Notes under the pieces: model-generated
The model's input: the letters and a program-made list of their open reading frames with translations, nothing else
Told to the model about the DNA's origin: nothing
Database searches by the model: none
Assembly (NCBI RefSeq): GCF_029855125.1
Contig: NZ_CP123229.1
Span: forward strand, 4,012,501-4,076,500
Direction: 5' to 3'
Origin: Methylocapsa sp. D3K7
GTDB taxonomy: Bacteria > Pseudomonadota > Alphaproteobacteria > Rhizobiales > Beijerinckiaceae
Length of the DNA: 64,000 nt
Shown: piece by piece, positions 37,329 to 46,880 of the stretch
How positions within the stretch are numbered: the stretch's first letter is position 1
Layout of the letters: the number at the start of each line of letters is the position of its first letter
Made by a program: the position numbers and the translations under genes

Positions 37329-37766
37329 TTGCGATTGACCTTGCTTAGTGTTTTCACCGCCGCAGTGATTGCGGCTCCCGCTTGCTCCAACGCCGCTCCG
37401 CGCAGCATTGATGAGTGCGAAAAAATCCAGGCGGCAGATGCCTATAACCAATGTTTGGCCTTGTTTGGGCCGGTGGCACGCAATCATGGCGCCGTGCGTG
37501 ATGCGGCGGAGACCAACAATCAGGACGAGGGGGTCGCAGCCGTGGACGCCGATACCAAGGTCGCGGCCGCCCCTGATGACGAGCCGGACCATCGTCATGG
37601 CCGCCGTCACGGTTCAACGAGGCATCGTTGGGCAAGACACGGCGGCGGACACGGCTATGCGCATCATAGTCATGCGCGGCACTCGACCGCGTCGGTGCAT
37701 ACGCATGGCAAGCGGACGGCCGTCGCGTTCAACACGGTTTCAAGCCGCGGGCACCACTTGCATTAG
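37329..37766 (+). CDS. Exported His-rich small protein
   Basis: A 145-aa protein with a signal peptide (MRLTLLSVFTAAVIAAPACS). The mature part has two cysteines (ECEKIQAADAYNQCLALFG) that may form a disulfide hairpin, an Asp-rich linker, and a His/Arg/Gly-rich tail (HRHGRRHGSTRHRWARHGGG) with more than a dozen histidines that could bind metal. The TTG start has AGAGGA eight bases upstream inside the end of pheT, so it is probably co-transcribed. Function unknown. Confidence 0.6.
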   Translation: MRLTLLSVFTAAVIAAPACSNAAPRSIDECEKIQAADAYNQCLALFGPVARNHGAVRDAAETNNQDEGVAAVDADTKVAAAPDDEPDHRHGRRHGSTRHRWARHGGGHGYAHHSHARHSTASVHTHGKRTAVAFNTVSSRGHHLH

Positions 37767-37878
37767 CGTACTTAACCACCAAAATATATGGTCAAACGGG
37801 ACGCGATCCGATCTATCTTCCTAAAGCGATGATGGATGAGATTTATCAGTCAAGCGTTTCGGGCTGTGTAGATTAAAT

Positions 37879-38184
37879 CTATTCTCCTGGCGCCTTGGCC
37901 TCGATGGCCAAGGCATGCAGACCGCCTTCGAATTCAGTCTCCAACAGCTGATGAATCGCGCGGTGGCGCTCGATCCGGCTTTTGCCTCTAAATATTTCGG
38001 CAATCACTTTAACCCGAAAATGGGTTTCGCCCGTCGTCCCGGCCGTGCCTGGCCGTGCCACGGCGTGGGCGTGGCCCGCGTGTTTGTGAGACTCGTCGAT
38101 GATTTCGACAAAGACAGGGGTTAGAGCCGCCTGCAATTTTGCCTTGATGCGATCGCTGGCAGCCAAGTCACTTTGCGCGCGCAT
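37879..38184 (-). CDS. bolA: BolA-family protein
   Basis: A 101-aa BolA protein. The class II KH-like fold is seen in ALTPVFVEIIDESHKHAGHA, with the His used with monothiol glutaredoxins to bind a 2Fe-2S cluster, and in THFRVKVIAEIFRGKSRIERHRAIHQLL (parts THFRVKVIAEIF and RIERHRAIHQLL). These proteins take part in iron-sulfur trafficking and stress responses. The ATG at 38184 fits the family better than an earlier ATG at 38241. It is divergent from the J-domain gene, an arrangement that recurs before cobST in related genomes. Confidence 0.9.
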   Translation of the reverse strand: MRAQSDLAASDRIKAKLQAALTPVFVEIIDESHKHAGHAHAVARPGTAGTTGETHFRVKVIAEIFRGKSRIERHRAIHQLLETEFEGGLHALAIEAKAPGE

Positions 38185-38318
38185 GTCAAAACCTGAGTTA
38201 AAGTTTACGGGACTTACGACATTTCTAGCCGATCCATTCACGGACCAGACGCGGAAAAATTATTTTACCGCATCGAACTGCTTGCGGCTATCTCAAAGAC
38301 ATTCATAATGGGGCCGCC

Positions 38319-38924
38319 ATGAATTTGAGATCACGTCTTTTCGACCGCATCAGGGTCAAGTCCGCGTTGAAGGAGGAACCGCGCGCGGACCAAACCTTGT
38401 GCCAGCATCCAGGCTGTAACGAAGCAGGTCCATTCCGGGCTCCCATGGGACGTCTGCGGGAGGGCCAATATTTTTGCTTCTGCCTCGACCATGTCCGCGA
38501 ATACAACGCATCTTATAATTATTTCAATGGCATGAGCAATGAAGCCATGGCCGATTATCAGCGCGAGGCCTTGGTTGGTCACCGGCCGACCTGGTCCATG
38601 GGAGTGAAACGCGGCGGCAAGAAATTTCGCGAGGAGAGCGACGATCCGCCGCGCCCTGGCGAGGGCCAAGAAGTGTCGCAAGCAGGCACGCGGCGCTATT
38701 CTTACGAAACACCCCGGAAACCGCGTTATGGTCTGGCGGCCTTGAGAGCCCTCGACCAATTGGGTCTTGATGATACCGTGGACATGGTCGTGATCAAGGC
38801 CCGCTACAAGGATTTGGTCAAGCGCTTGCATCCGGACGCCAATGCGGGGGACCGGTCGAATGAAGACAAATTGCGTGAGATAATCCGCGCCTATAATTAT
38901 TTGAGGTCTGTCAAGGAGGCTTGA
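38319..38924 (+). CDS. J-domain protein with N-terminal cysteine motif
   Basis: A 201-aa protein with a C-terminal J-domain instead of the usual N-terminal one: LDDTVDMVVIKARYKDLVKR leads to LHPDAN with the HPD needed to stimulate DnaK, and then EIIRAYNYLR. The N-terminal part has TLCQHPGCNEAG and FCFCLDHVREYN, a Cys/His cluster that may bind zinc. A linker of about 40 polar residues joins them. This form is usual in Hyphomicrobiales next to cobS and cobT, and could be a chaperone partner; that is inferred from position. Confidence 0.87.
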   Translation: MNLRSRLFDRIRVKSALKEEPRADQTLCQHPGCNEAGPFRAPMGRLREGQYFCFCLDHVREYNASYNYFNGMSNEAMADYQREALVGHRPTWSMGVKRGGKKFREESDDPPRPGEGQEVSQAGTRRYSYETPRKPRYGLAALRALDQLGLDDTVDMVVIKARYKDLVKRLHPDANAGDRSNEDKLREIIRAYNYLRSVKEA

Positions 38925-39036
38925 GCCTCTCGGTGGCGTGGCGACTGCCATCCGTTGGCTCTCCTTATAAGTTGGACAGCATGGAAGCGGTCAAGCGGCA
39001 TCAGACAACTGTCGCGGCCGCCGGTACAAAGGACGA

Positions 39037-40038
39037 ATGCAACGCATGATAATGGACGAAAGCGCCGCGCCTGGCGGCCTGCCCGACATGAAGATCTCGG
39101 TGCGGCAAGTCTTTGGTATCGACAGCGACATGGAAGCTCCCGCTTATTCCAGCGTCGATCCGCATGTTCCAGATCTTGATCCCGATTATCTCTTCGATCG
39201 CGATACGACGCTCGCCATTCTCGCGGGCTTCGCCAAGAACCGCCGCGTGATGATCACCGGTTATCACGGCACCGGCAAGTCGACGCATATCGAACAGGTC
39301 GCGGCGCGGCTGAACTGGCCCTGTGTCCGGATCAACCTCGACAGTCACGTGTCCCGCATCGATCTCATCGGCAAGGATGCGATCGTCATCAAGGACGGTC
39401 TGCAAGTGACCGAGTTCCGGGATGGCATTCTGCCATGGGCGCTGCAAAACAATGTCGCCTTGTGTTTCGACGAATATGACGCGGGCCGCCCGGATGTGAT
39501 GTTCGTCATTCAGCGTGTGCTCGAAATGTCGGGCCGTCTTACCCTTCTCGATCAGAGCCGGGTGATCCGGCCACATCCCGCCTTCCGGCTGTTCTCAACG
39601 ACGAACACGATCGGTCTTGGCGATACGTCGGGCCTTTATCATGGCACCCAGCAAATCAACCAGGGGCAGATGGACCGCTGGTCGATCGTTGCCACGCTGA
39701 ACTATCTGCCGCACGACAAGGAAGTCGAGATTGTCCTCTCCAAGGTAAAGAAATTTCAGGCAACCAAGGAAGGCCGCGATACGATCAACAAAATGGTGCG
39801 CGTCGCCGATCTGACCCGCAACGCATTCATCGGCGGCGATCTTTCGACCGTGATGAGCCCGCGCACCGTGATCACCTGGGCCGAGAACACGGAAATTTTC
39901 AGCGACACAGGGTTCGCGTTCCGGCTGACCTTTCTCAACAAATGCGACGAATTGGAACGCGCGCTTGTTGCGGAATTCTACCAGCGGAGTTTTGGCAAGG
40001 ATCTTCCAGAAAGCGCGATCAATGTCGTCATGAGCTGA
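39037..40038 (+). CDS. cobS: Aerobic cobaltochelatase subunit CobS
   Basis: A 333-aa AAA+ ATPase (MoxR branch) that with CobT and CobN inserts cobalt into hydrogenobyrinic acid diamide during aerobic B12 synthesis. Walker A is GYHGTGKST (residues 75-83), Walker B is LCFDEYDAG and sensor I is [11 protein letters not shown]. The N-terminus has [17 protein letters not shown], a family signature. Further ATGs at 39046 and 39052 are possible starts. CobN is not in the window. cobT follows 10 bases downstream. No cobalamin riboswitch was recognised. Confidence 0.94.
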   Translation: MQRMIMDESAAPGGLPDMKISVRQVFGIDSDMEAPAYSSVDPHVPDLDPDYLFDRDTTLAILAGFAKNRRVMITGYHGTGKSTHIEQVAARLNWPCVRINLDSHVSRIDLIGKDAIVIKDGLQVTEFRDGILPWALQNNVALCFDEYDAGRPDVMFVIQRVLEMSGRLTLLDQSRVIRPHPAFRLFSTTNTIGLGDTSGLYHGTQQINQGQMDRWSIVATLNYLPHDKEVEIVLSKVKKFQATKEGRDTINKMVRVADLTRNAFIGGDLSTVMSPRTVITWAENTEIFSDTGFAFRLTFLNKCDELERALVAEFYQRSFGKDLPESAINVVMS

Positions 40039-40048
40039 AGCGCATCGC

Positions 40049-42031
40049 ATGGCGGTGAAGACATCGCGCGGTCAACGATATAACCCGGAAACGGCGGGAA
40101 TGAGTTCCAACCAGAAGCCGCATGGAAAGATGGAAGCGCCGCGAGAGCCGTTTAAGCGGGCGGTCGCCTCGTGCATGCGCGCCATGGCAAAAATGCCGCA
40201 GATCGAGGTGGCTTTCGCGGCCGAGCGGCCGAGTCTGGTCTCGACGGGGGACAGCGCCAAGGCGCGGTTGCCGGAACCCTCGCGCAAGCTCGACGCGCGG
40301 GAAGCGGCGATTTTGCGCGGTCACGCCGATTCCATGGCGCTCCGGCTCACCTGTCACAACATGGATATGCACCGGCGGCTGACTCCCCAAGCCACCGCCG
40401 CGCGGGCGGTTTTCGATGCGGTCGAACAAGCGCGCGTCGAGGCGATCGGATCGCGGCGGATGCAGGGTGTCGCGGGCAATCTCGATGCCATGCTCGATGA
40501 CCGGTTTCAACGCGCCCGCTATGCGGACATTACGGCGCGCAGCGACGCGCCGCTCGAGGACGCGCTCGCGATGATCGTGCGTGAGCGCCTGACTGGGCTG
40601 AGGCCTCCCAAAAACGCGGAAAAGATTGTCGAACTTTGGCGGCCTTGGATCGAGGAGCGTGCGGCGGCTGAACTCGACCGGCTGTCCTTTCAAATCGAGG
40701 ATCAGCGGGCCTTCGCGATCGCCTTCCATAAAGTCTTGACCGCGCTCGAAATGGTCGATGAGGGCAGCCTTGACAGCACCCTGGAAGACGAGGAGGACGC
40801 CGATGGCGAACCCGACGGGGCCGCCGACGATGAAGCGGCGGACGGCGCCGAGGATCATACAGGCGATGCCAGCCGGAGCGAAACCGCCGAGGCTTCTTCG
40901 GAAGGGATGGAAGAAAGCGAGATCGATGCCGCCGACGCGCCGGCCGGCGAATTCGAGGAGGAGGCCGAGCTTGGCTCTTCCGATGAGCCCGGCGATCCAC
41001 GGCCGCCGTTGCCGCAGGCGCGCGCGGAACCGCGTGCCTCCGATTACAAGGCTTTCACCAGCAAATATGACGAGGTTGTCGCGGCGCAGGATCTTTGCGA
41101 TGCCGAGGAACTCGACCGGCTTCGCTCCTACCTCGACAAGCAATTGAACAATCTCTCCTCGATCGTCGCGCGGCTAGCCAACCGGCTGCAAAGGCGTCTG
41201 CTGGCGCAGCAGAACCGGTCCTGGGAGTTCGACCTCGAGGAAGGCATCCTCGATCCCGCCCGGCTGCCGCGGGTGATCGCCGATCCGCGCCAGCCGCTCT
41301 CGTTCAAGCGCGAGAAGGATATGGCGTTCCGCGATACGGTCGTGACCTTGCTCATCGACAACTCGGGATCAATGCGCGGCCGCCCGATCACGGTCGCCGC
41401 CACCTGCGCCGATATTTTGGCCCGCACCTTGGAGCGCTGCGGCGTCAAGGTCGAAATCCTCGGTTTCACGACGCGCGCATGGAAGGGCGGTCAATCGCGG
41501 GAAGGGTGGCTGCAGGCGAACAGGCCAGCATCGCCCGGCCGCCTCAACGACCTTCGCCACATCATTTATAAATCGGCGGACGCGCCTTGGCGGCGGTCGC
41601 GCAAACATCTCGGGCTCATGATGCGCGAGGGTCTGCTCAAGGAAAATATCGACGGCGAGGCGCTCGATTGGGCGCACCGGCGGCTTCTCGCGCGGCCAGA
41701 GCAGCGCCGCATCTTGATGATGATTTCCGATGGCGCGCCGGTCGATGATTCGACACTTTCGGTCAATCCCGGCAATTATCTTGAAAAGCATTTGCGCTTC
41801 ATGATCGAGGAGATCGAAACACGCTCTCCCGTCGAACTGATTGCGATCGGCATCGGCCATGACGTGACGCGTTACTACCGCCGCGCGGTGACGATCGTCG
41901 ACGCCGAGGAACTTGGCGGCGCCATGACGGAAAAATTGGCGGAGCTGTTCGATGAAACGTCGGCGGAGCCGCGGGCGCCCGTAAGGTACAAGCTGCACCA
42001 CGGTTCGCCAGTCGGGAGCACCGTCCATTAG
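40049..42031 (+). CDS. cobT: Aerobic cobaltochelatase subunit CobT
   Basis: A 660-aa adaptor for CobS and CobN. A helical N-terminal domain (to about 240) is followed by a very acidic low-complexity linker (about 250-320, [20 protein letters not shown] is part of it) and a C-terminal von Willebrand A domain with the MIDAS DNSGS at 437-441 and a later TRxWKGG region. The acidic linker is usual in CobT. The in-frame ATG at 40100 is an alternative start with better match to some relatives. It is in one unit with cobS. Confidence 0.94.
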   Translation: MAVKTSRGQRYNPETAGMSSNQKPHGKMEAPREPFKRAVASCMRAMAKMPQIEVAFAAERPSLVSTGDSAKARLPEPSRKLDAREAAILRGHADSMALRLTCHNMDMHRRLTPQATAARAVFDAVEQARVEAIGSRRMQGVAGNLDAMLDDRFQRARYADITARSDAPLEDALAMIVRERLTGLRPPKNAEKIVELWRPWIEERAAAELDRLSFQIEDQRAFAIAFHKVLTALEMVDEGSLDSTLEDEEDADGEPDGAADDEAADGAEDHTGDASRSETAEASSEGMEESEIDAADAPAGEFEEEAELGSSDEPGDPRPPLPQARAEPRASDYKAFTSKYDEVVAAQDLCDAEELDRLRSYLDKQLNNLSSIVARLANRLQRRLLAQQNRSWEFDLEEGILDPARLPRVIADPRQPLSFKREKDMAFRDTVVTLLIDNSGSMRGRPITVAATCADILARTLERCGVKVEILGFTTRAWKGGQSREGWLQANRPASPGRLNDLRHIIYKSADAPWRRSRKHLGLMMREGLLKENIDGEALDWAHRRLLARPEQRRILMMISDGAPVDDSTLSVNPGNYLEKHLRFMIEEIETRSPVELIAIGIGHDVTRYYRRAVTIVDAEELGGAMTEKLAELFDETSAEPRAPVRYKLHHGSPVGSTVH

Positions 42032-42146
42032 GTGTCCCCGCCGGCCATCGCCGGACCGGTCCATTTGCTTGACCGGAAAGTTGAAGCATGGTTAGCGTGC
42101 GGGCATCGCCCGGATGATTTGCACGTCCATGCTAGAGGTTCAGGTT

Positions 42147-43094
42147 ATGCCGACACCTGTTGATATGCAAATGTTGTCCAGCGCCGAGAACCTGGGGCAG
42201 GTGTTGCCGATCCTGAGCGATCCGGACGGGCTTTTCACGCGCAATACCAACCGGCACACATTTGCCTTTCAGCATGGGCTCAAGGATCACGCGCTGTTCC
42301 AGCTGCCAAGTCTGATCGAACTTGCGCGGCGACCTTACCACCAAGAGACCTATTGGTCGAATGGCAACGTCAAAGTGACGGATACGTGGGGTGCGAACGG
42401 AGAGAGCAAACTGACGCTCATCGACACAATCGCAAATATTGGTCAAAATAATTCGCTCGTCGTCCTCAAACATGTCGAGCAGGATCCTGTCTATGCCCCG
42501 GTCCTTCAGCAATTTCTTTCGAAGGTCGTCGAATTTTCCGGCGAGCAAATACGGAAAGATGTGCTGGTCGGCGAGGTGCTGATTTTGATCAGCTCGCCGA
42601 ACCGGATCACCTCCTATCACATGGATGCGGAGTGCAACTTCCTTGTGCAAGCCGTCGGGGATAAATCGCTTTGGGTCTATGACCAGACGGACCGGACGCT
42701 CGCCTCTCATGAACAGCGCGAAGCCTATTATGGCGGCGACATGAACAGCATTCTTTATCAGGAAAGCCGCCTTCCCGACGCGGTTGCCTACGACCTTCGT
42801 GCGGGGCAGGGCGTTCACATTCCGGTTTTTGCGCCGCATTGGGTGCGCAACCACGATAATATTTCGGTGGCGCTGAGTGTGAACTATGAACTGCGTTCGG
42901 GCCTCCGCGAAAAACGCGTTTACCAGATGAACAGGATGTTGCGAAAATTTGGCATCGCCCCGGCAGCGCCCGGGGCGTCGGCATTGCGCGACCGAGTGAA
43001 AATCGCCGCGGCCGAGGGTTTGGCGGCGGCGCGGCATTTCATCAAGTCGAAGCCAGCGCCGTCTTATGCGATTTGGACGCCATCCTCTATTTGA
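42147..43094 (+). CDS. JmjC/cupin-like Fe(II) oxygenase
   Basis: A 315-aa protein of the cupin-like/JmjC superfamily. The iron triad is HxD at His158-x-Asp160 (TSYHMDAECNF) and His231 (APHWVRNHD); NP... GVHIPVFAPHW is the typical second half of the barrel. These enzymes use 2-oxoglutarate and oxygen to hydroxylate proteins or small molecules, and related alphaproteobacterial proteins often sit in biosynthetic or regulatory loci. GAGG eight bases upstream supports this ATG over one at 42114. The substrate is unknown, and the link to cobST could be chance. Confidence 0.75.
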   Translation: MPTPVDMQMLSSAENLGQVLPILSDPDGLFTRNTNRHTFAFQHGLKDHALFQLPSLIELARRPYHQETYWSNGNVKVTDTWGANGESKLTLIDTIANIGQNNSLVVLKHVEQDPVYAPVLQQFLSKVVEFSGEQIRKDVLVGEVLILISSPNRITSYHMDAECNFLVQAVGDKSLWVYDQTDRTLASHEQREAYYGGDMNSILYQESRLPDAVAYDLRAGQGVHIPVFAPHWVRNHDNISVALSVNYELRSGLREKRVYQMNRMLRKFGIAPAAPGASALRDRVKIAAAEGLAAARHFIKSKPAPSYAIWTPSSI

Positions 43095-43577
43095 TCCCCC
43101 ACCTCTCCCCGCACGATGTGCCACACGAGCCAGACAATGTCCGTCATCTTACCGGAACCGGGGTTCCGTTAGCCCCGCTTTCGACGCAAGCCTTGGGTCA
43201 TCCCGCGGACATAAGGGCCCTTCCGGGCTCCGGCGTGGCATTGCGCTGCGGCAGCGCTGCAAGTGACGAAATGAGGATAAAAATCCCCGCCGCAGGCGAT
43301 CGGTTAGCGTGGAATGACTATTGTAACGGCCTGACGCTCAATATATACACATGCCGGAGTTTTCTGGCTCCATGGCATCGGCGGAGGGGTTCCGCTCGCC
43401 TGCAGACAGGGCACCGGCTTTTTCCAGGCCTTGCCTTATGTGAAAACTGGGTTGTTGTGGAATCGACTGTCTTCCCGGTGTCCTGATACGCTGCCGGAGA
43501 GAGATGCAACGACAAGGCGCCGGCGCCGCGAGAGCGAGCGTTCAGGCGCCGCGCGCTAGAGTGTCCGGAGGAAATGA
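43095..43577. other. Upstream region of xoxF
   Basis: This long gap presumably holds the xoxF promoter. It contains a 7-bp inverted repeat (CGGAACC and GGTTCCG, two-base loop) at 43153-43168, perhaps a terminator for the JmjC-like gene, and a GGCGCCGGCGCC palindrome at 43516. No lanthanide-dependent element is known to me by sequence, and no promoter hexamers are convincing. Plus-strand open frames here lack any signature. Confidence 0.45.
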
Positions 43578-45377
43578 ATGCGCAAGTTCCTGCTAATGTC
43601 CTGTATCGGTGCCGCGGCGGTTCTCGCCAATGGTGCTGCCTTCTCCAATGATGAACTGATCCAACTTTCGAAAGATCCCAAGCAGTGGGCGCTGCCCACG
43701 GGTGACTACGCCAATCACCGCTTCTCGCAACTCGACCAGATCAACACCGACAATGTGAAGCGGCTGGTTCCCGTATGGAGTTTTTCGACGGGTGTTTTGC
43801 GCGGTCACGAAGGCGGCCCCTTGGTGATTGGCAGTGTGATGTATTTCAGCACGCCATTCCCCAACATTGTCTATGCCCTCGACTTAAATCACGACGGCAG
43901 GATTCTTTGGAAATATGAGCCAAAACAGGATCCGAATGTCATTCCGGTCATGTGCTGTGACACCGTCAATCGTGGCGTTGCTTATGGCGAAGGCAAGATC
44001 TTCCTGCATCAGGCCGATACGACGCTGGTCGCGCTGAACGCGCAAACCGGTGCTGTCGTGTGGTCGGTGAAGAACGGCGATCCTTCCAGAGGCGAGACGG
44101 GCACGTCGGCGCCGCAAGTCGTGAAGGACAAAGTTCTCGTCGGCATTTCAGGCGGCGAATTTGGCGTTCGCGGATCTGTCACGGCTTATGACATCAAGAC
44201 CGGCAAGCGGGCTTGGCGCGGCTATTCGATGGGACCGGATGCCGACACTCTGATCGATCCGGAACACACGACCAGCCTAGGCAAGCCCGTCGGAGTGGAT
44301 TCCGGCATCAACACCTGGAAGGGTGACCAGTGGAAGATTGGCGGCGGCGCCACCTGGGGCTGGATCTCCTTCGACCCGCAGCTGAACCTCGTCTATTATG
44401 GTTCTGGCAATCCCTCGACGTGGAACCCCAAGCAGCGGCCGGGCGACAATCGCTGGTCGATGACTGTGTGGGCGCGCGACGCGGATAGCGGTGTCGCCAA
44501 ATGGGTCTATCAGCTGACGCCGCATGATCAGTGGGATTATGATGCGATCAACGAGATGATCCTGGCCAATCAGGAGATGCGCAAGGTTCTCGTCCATTTC
44601 GACCGGAACGGCTTCGGCTACACGATCGATCGTGAAACCGGCGAGCCGATCGTCGCGGAAAAATACGATGCGGCGGTCAATTGGGCGACCAAGGTCGATC
44701 TTGATAAAAGTTCCCCGACCTATGGACGTCCGCTGGTCGTCAAGGAATTTTCGACCGAGGCCAATGGCGAGGACGTGAATTCGCAGGGCATTTGCCCGGC
44801 GGCTCTCGGATCGAAGGATGAACAGCCGGCCGCTTATTCGCCGGTGACCAATCTCTTCTACATTCCCGCCAATCACGTGTGCATGGATTATGAACCCTTC
44901 CATGTCAGCTATACGGCGGGGCAGCCTTATGTCGGCGCGACCTTGTCCATGTATCCGCCCAAGGGCGATTCCCATATGGGCAATTTCACTGCCTGGGATG
45001 CCAAGACCGGTAAAATCGTATGGCAGAAAAAAGAGCTGTTCTCGGTTTGGTCTGGCGCTCTTGCGACCGCCGGCAATTTGGTCTTCTACGGCACGCTTGA
45101 AGGCTATCTGAAAGCTGTCGATGCCCGGACCGGGGACGAGCTTTTCAAGTTCAAGACGCCGTCCGGGATTATCGGGAACGTCATCACCTATCAGAACGGC
45201 GGCAAGCAATATGTGGCGGTGCTCTCCGGCGTCGGCGGCTGGGCCGGCATCGGTCTTGCGGCCGGCTTGACGAAGGGAACCGAAGGCCTTGGCGCGGTGG
45301 GCGGCTATGCGGCGCTCTCCAACTATACGGCGCTCGGCGGCCAACTGACCGTGTTCGCTCTACCGTCGGGGTACTAA
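43578..45377 (+). CDS. xoxF: Lanthanide-dependent methanol dehydrogenase
   Basis: A 599-aa periplasmic PQQ quinoprotein with an eight-bladed propeller fold that oxidises methanol to formaldehyde or formate. A signal peptide ends near AAFSN. The adjacent cysteines at 126-127 (VMCCDTV) form the PQQ-contacting disulfide ring. In QWDYDAINE the catalytic Asp 320 is followed two residues later by Asp 322, the extra lanthanide ligand that distinguishes XoxF from calcium-type MxaF (Ala there). Other ligands fit GGEFGVRG and [14 protein letters not shown] six bases upstream fixes the start. It heads the xoxFGJ operon; subclade XoxF5 is likely but unproven. Confidence 0.95.
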   Translation: MRKFLLMSCIGAAAVLANGAAFSNDELIQLSKDPKQWALPTGDYANHRFSQLDQINTDNVKRLVPVWSFSTGVLRGHEGGPLVIGSVMYFSTPFPNIVYALDLNHDGRILWKYEPKQDPNVIPVMCCDTVNRGVAYGEGKIFLHQADTTLVALNAQTGAVVWSVKNGDPSRGETGTSAPQVVKDKVLVGISGGEFGVRGSVTAYDIKTGKRAWRGYSMGPDADTLIDPEHTTSLGKPVGVDSGINTWKGDQWKIGGGATWGWISFDPQLNLVYYGSGNPSTWNPKQRPGDNRWSMTVWARDADSGVAKWVYQLTPHDQWDYDAINEMILANQEMRKVLVHFDRNGFGYTIDRETGEPIVAEKYDAAVNWATKVDLDKSSPTYGRPLVVKEFSTEANGEDVNSQGICPAALGSKDEQPAAYSPVTNLFYIPANHVCMDYEPFHVSYTAGQPYVGATLSMYPPKGDSHMGNFTAWDAKTGKIVWQKKELFSVWSGALATAGNLVFYGTLEGYLKAVDARTGDELFKFKTPSGIIGNVITYQNGGKQYVAVLSGVGGWAGIGLAAGLTKGTEGLGAVGGYAALSNYTALGGQLTVFALPSGY

Positions 45378-45399
45378 TCTCCGGCAGGTCATCAAGGGA

Positions 45400-45430
45400 A
45401 ACGCCCGGCGTTTTGCGCCGGGCGTTTTGT
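45400..45430 (+). terminator. Strong hairpin between xoxF and xoxG
   Basis: A perfect 11-bp GC-rich stem (AACGCCCGGCG and its inverse) with a 5-base loop and a T-run that overlaps the distal arm (GCGTTTTGTT) lies 22 bases after the xoxF stop. It has the form of an intrinsic terminator, and probably lets only part of transcription through to xoxG and xoxJ. Confidence 0.8.
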
Positions 45431-45464
45431 TCCGTGTATTCATTACTTGAACAAGGATAGTTTC

Positions 45465-45989
45465 GTGCAAACCACTCTTCTCGTGCGGGCCTTGTCACTT
45501 GCCTTTCTCGTCGCCTGCGGAACCACGGCGATGGCCGAGGCTCCTGGCGACCCCAAGTCGGTCAAGCAAGACGACAAAGGCAAATATGTTGATGGGAAGG
45601 GGGATCCCACCTTCAACGTCAAGCCGGATGGAACTGTGGACTGGTACAGCTATTCTGGTTACCGCCGCTACACATCCGAATGCTCGGTCTGCCACGGCCC
45701 CGATGGCGAAGGTTCAACTTATGCGCCGGCCCTCAAGAATTCGCTGAAAACGATCAACTACCCCGAATTTTACGGGATTGTCGTTGGCGGCCGGCAAAAT
45801 CTCGGCGGCGGTGAAAACAAGGTGATGCCGGCGCTCGGCGATAATAAAAACGTCATGTGCTATATCGACGATATTTATGTTTATCTCCGCTCGAGATCGA
45901 ATGAAGCGGTCCCTCGCGGCAGGCCTCCGGCTCATGACGAGAAACCACCGCAGGCATCCGAAGCGGAGAAGGCATGTCTCGGCGAGTAG
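45465..45989 (+). CDS. xoxG: Cytochrome c electron acceptor of XoxF
   Basis: A 174-aa class I-like cytochrome c. It has a signal peptide (ends MAEA), one heme site CSVCH at residues 73-77 and a likely axial Met in KVMPALGD. The segment with YYG... GRQNLGGGENKVMP and the Pro-rich C-terminal tail match XoxG proteins. The GTG with AAGGAT six bases upstream is preferred to a TTG at 45447, because the signal peptide begins there. It accepts electrons from reduced PQQ and passes them to a terminal oxidase. The gene overlaps xoxJ by 16 bases. Confidence 0.92.
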   Translation: MQTTLLVRALSLAFLVACGTTAMAEAPGDPKSVKQDDKGKYVDGKGDPTFNVKPDGTVDWYSYSGYRRYTSECSVCHGPDGEGSTYAPALKNSLKTINYPEFYGIVVGGRQNLGGGENKVMPALGDNKNVMCYIDDIYVYLRSRSNEAVPRGRPPAHDEKPPQASEAEKACLGE

Positions 45990-46852
45990 AATTAGCCGTA
46001 AAACGCATGCGAGCTTGGCGGGCTGCTCTTCAACTCCTCCTCATTTTGCCGGTCGTTTTGATCGCGGCCAGCGTCACGGCGCAAACCCCGGATGAAGGTT
46101 CGATCGAGCTTATCGATCCAAAGGTTCTGCGTGTCTGCGCTGACCCCCGCGATTTGCCCTTCTCTAACCAGTCTGGCGAGGGATTCGAGAACAAGCTTGC
46201 CGAGTTCCTCGCCCAAAAGCTGGGCAAAACTCTCTCTTATGAGTTTTATCCTGGGGCCACCGGCTTTGTGCGCAACACGTTGAACGCACATAAGTGCGAC
46301 GTCATCATGGGAATGCCGCAGGGAGACGACATCGTTCAAGGGACAAACCCTTATTACCGGACAACCTACGCGCTGGTCTCGAAACAGGGAAGCGGTCTTG
46401 AATCCGTGGACAGCCTGGAAAGCCCGCTGTTGCAAGGCAAGCGGATTGGCATCGTCGCCGGCACACCCCCGGCAACCAATCTCGCGGTCAACGGGCTTTT
46501 GGGCAACATCAAATCCTATCCGCTCGTGGTCGATACAAGATTTGACGCGCCCACGTCGGCGATGATCGACGATCTGGACGCGGACCGTATCGACATTGCC
46601 ATTCTTTGGGGGCCGATCGCGGGGTACCTCGCCAAGCATGCCAAGACACCGATGAAGGTCATGCCGCTGGTCAAGGAAACGTCTGGATCGCATCTCATCT
46701 ACCGGATCGGCATGGGGGTCCGTCATTCCGATCAGGAATGGAAACGCCTCTTGAACAAGCTCATTGCCGAGAATCAGGACGCGATTACTCATATTCTGGC
46801 GGTCTATGGCGTGCCGCTGCTCGATGAGAACAATGCACCCCTGACGCAATAG
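45974..46852 (+). CDS. xoxJ: XoxJ/MxaJ-like periplasmic protein
   Basis: A 292-aa periplasmic binding-protein-fold member. After a basic N-terminus and signal peptide (ends SVTAQ) come LRVCADPRDLPFSNQSGEGFENKLAEFLA (parts VCADPRDLPFSNQSGEGFEN) and GMPQGDDIVQGTNPYYRTTY. Such proteins bind or activate the dehydrogenase rather than import a substrate. The start overlaps xoxG. An in-frame ATG at 46007 is an alternative. The overlap confirms that F, G and J are one transcription unit beyond the internal hairpin. Confidence 0.92.
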   Translation: MSRRVELAVKRMRAWRAALQLLLILPVVLIAASVTAQTPDEGSIELIDPKVLRVCADPRDLPFSNQSGEGFENKLAEFLAQKLGKTLSYEFYPGATGFVRNTLNAHKCDVIMGMPQGDDIVQGTNPYYRTTYALVSKQGSGLESVDSLESPLLQGKRIGIVAGTPPATNLAVNGLLGNIKSYPLVVDTRFDAPTSAMIDDLDADRIDIAILWGPIAGYLAKHAKTPMKVMPLVKETSGSHLIYRIGMGVRHSDQEWKRLLNKLIAENQDAITHILAVYGVPLLDENNAPLTQ

Positions 46853-46880
46853 CCCGCACTGCCGTTCTGGGTGGCTTTTC

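Noticed and set aside
38925..39036. Cobalamin riboswitch before cobS
   Set aside because: The gap is only 112 bases and shows no B12-box-like sequence or suitable fold.
43073..43486. Plus-strand open frame upstream of xoxF
   Set aside because: It overlaps the end of the JmjC-like gene, has no ribosome site or motif, and occupies the expected promoter region.
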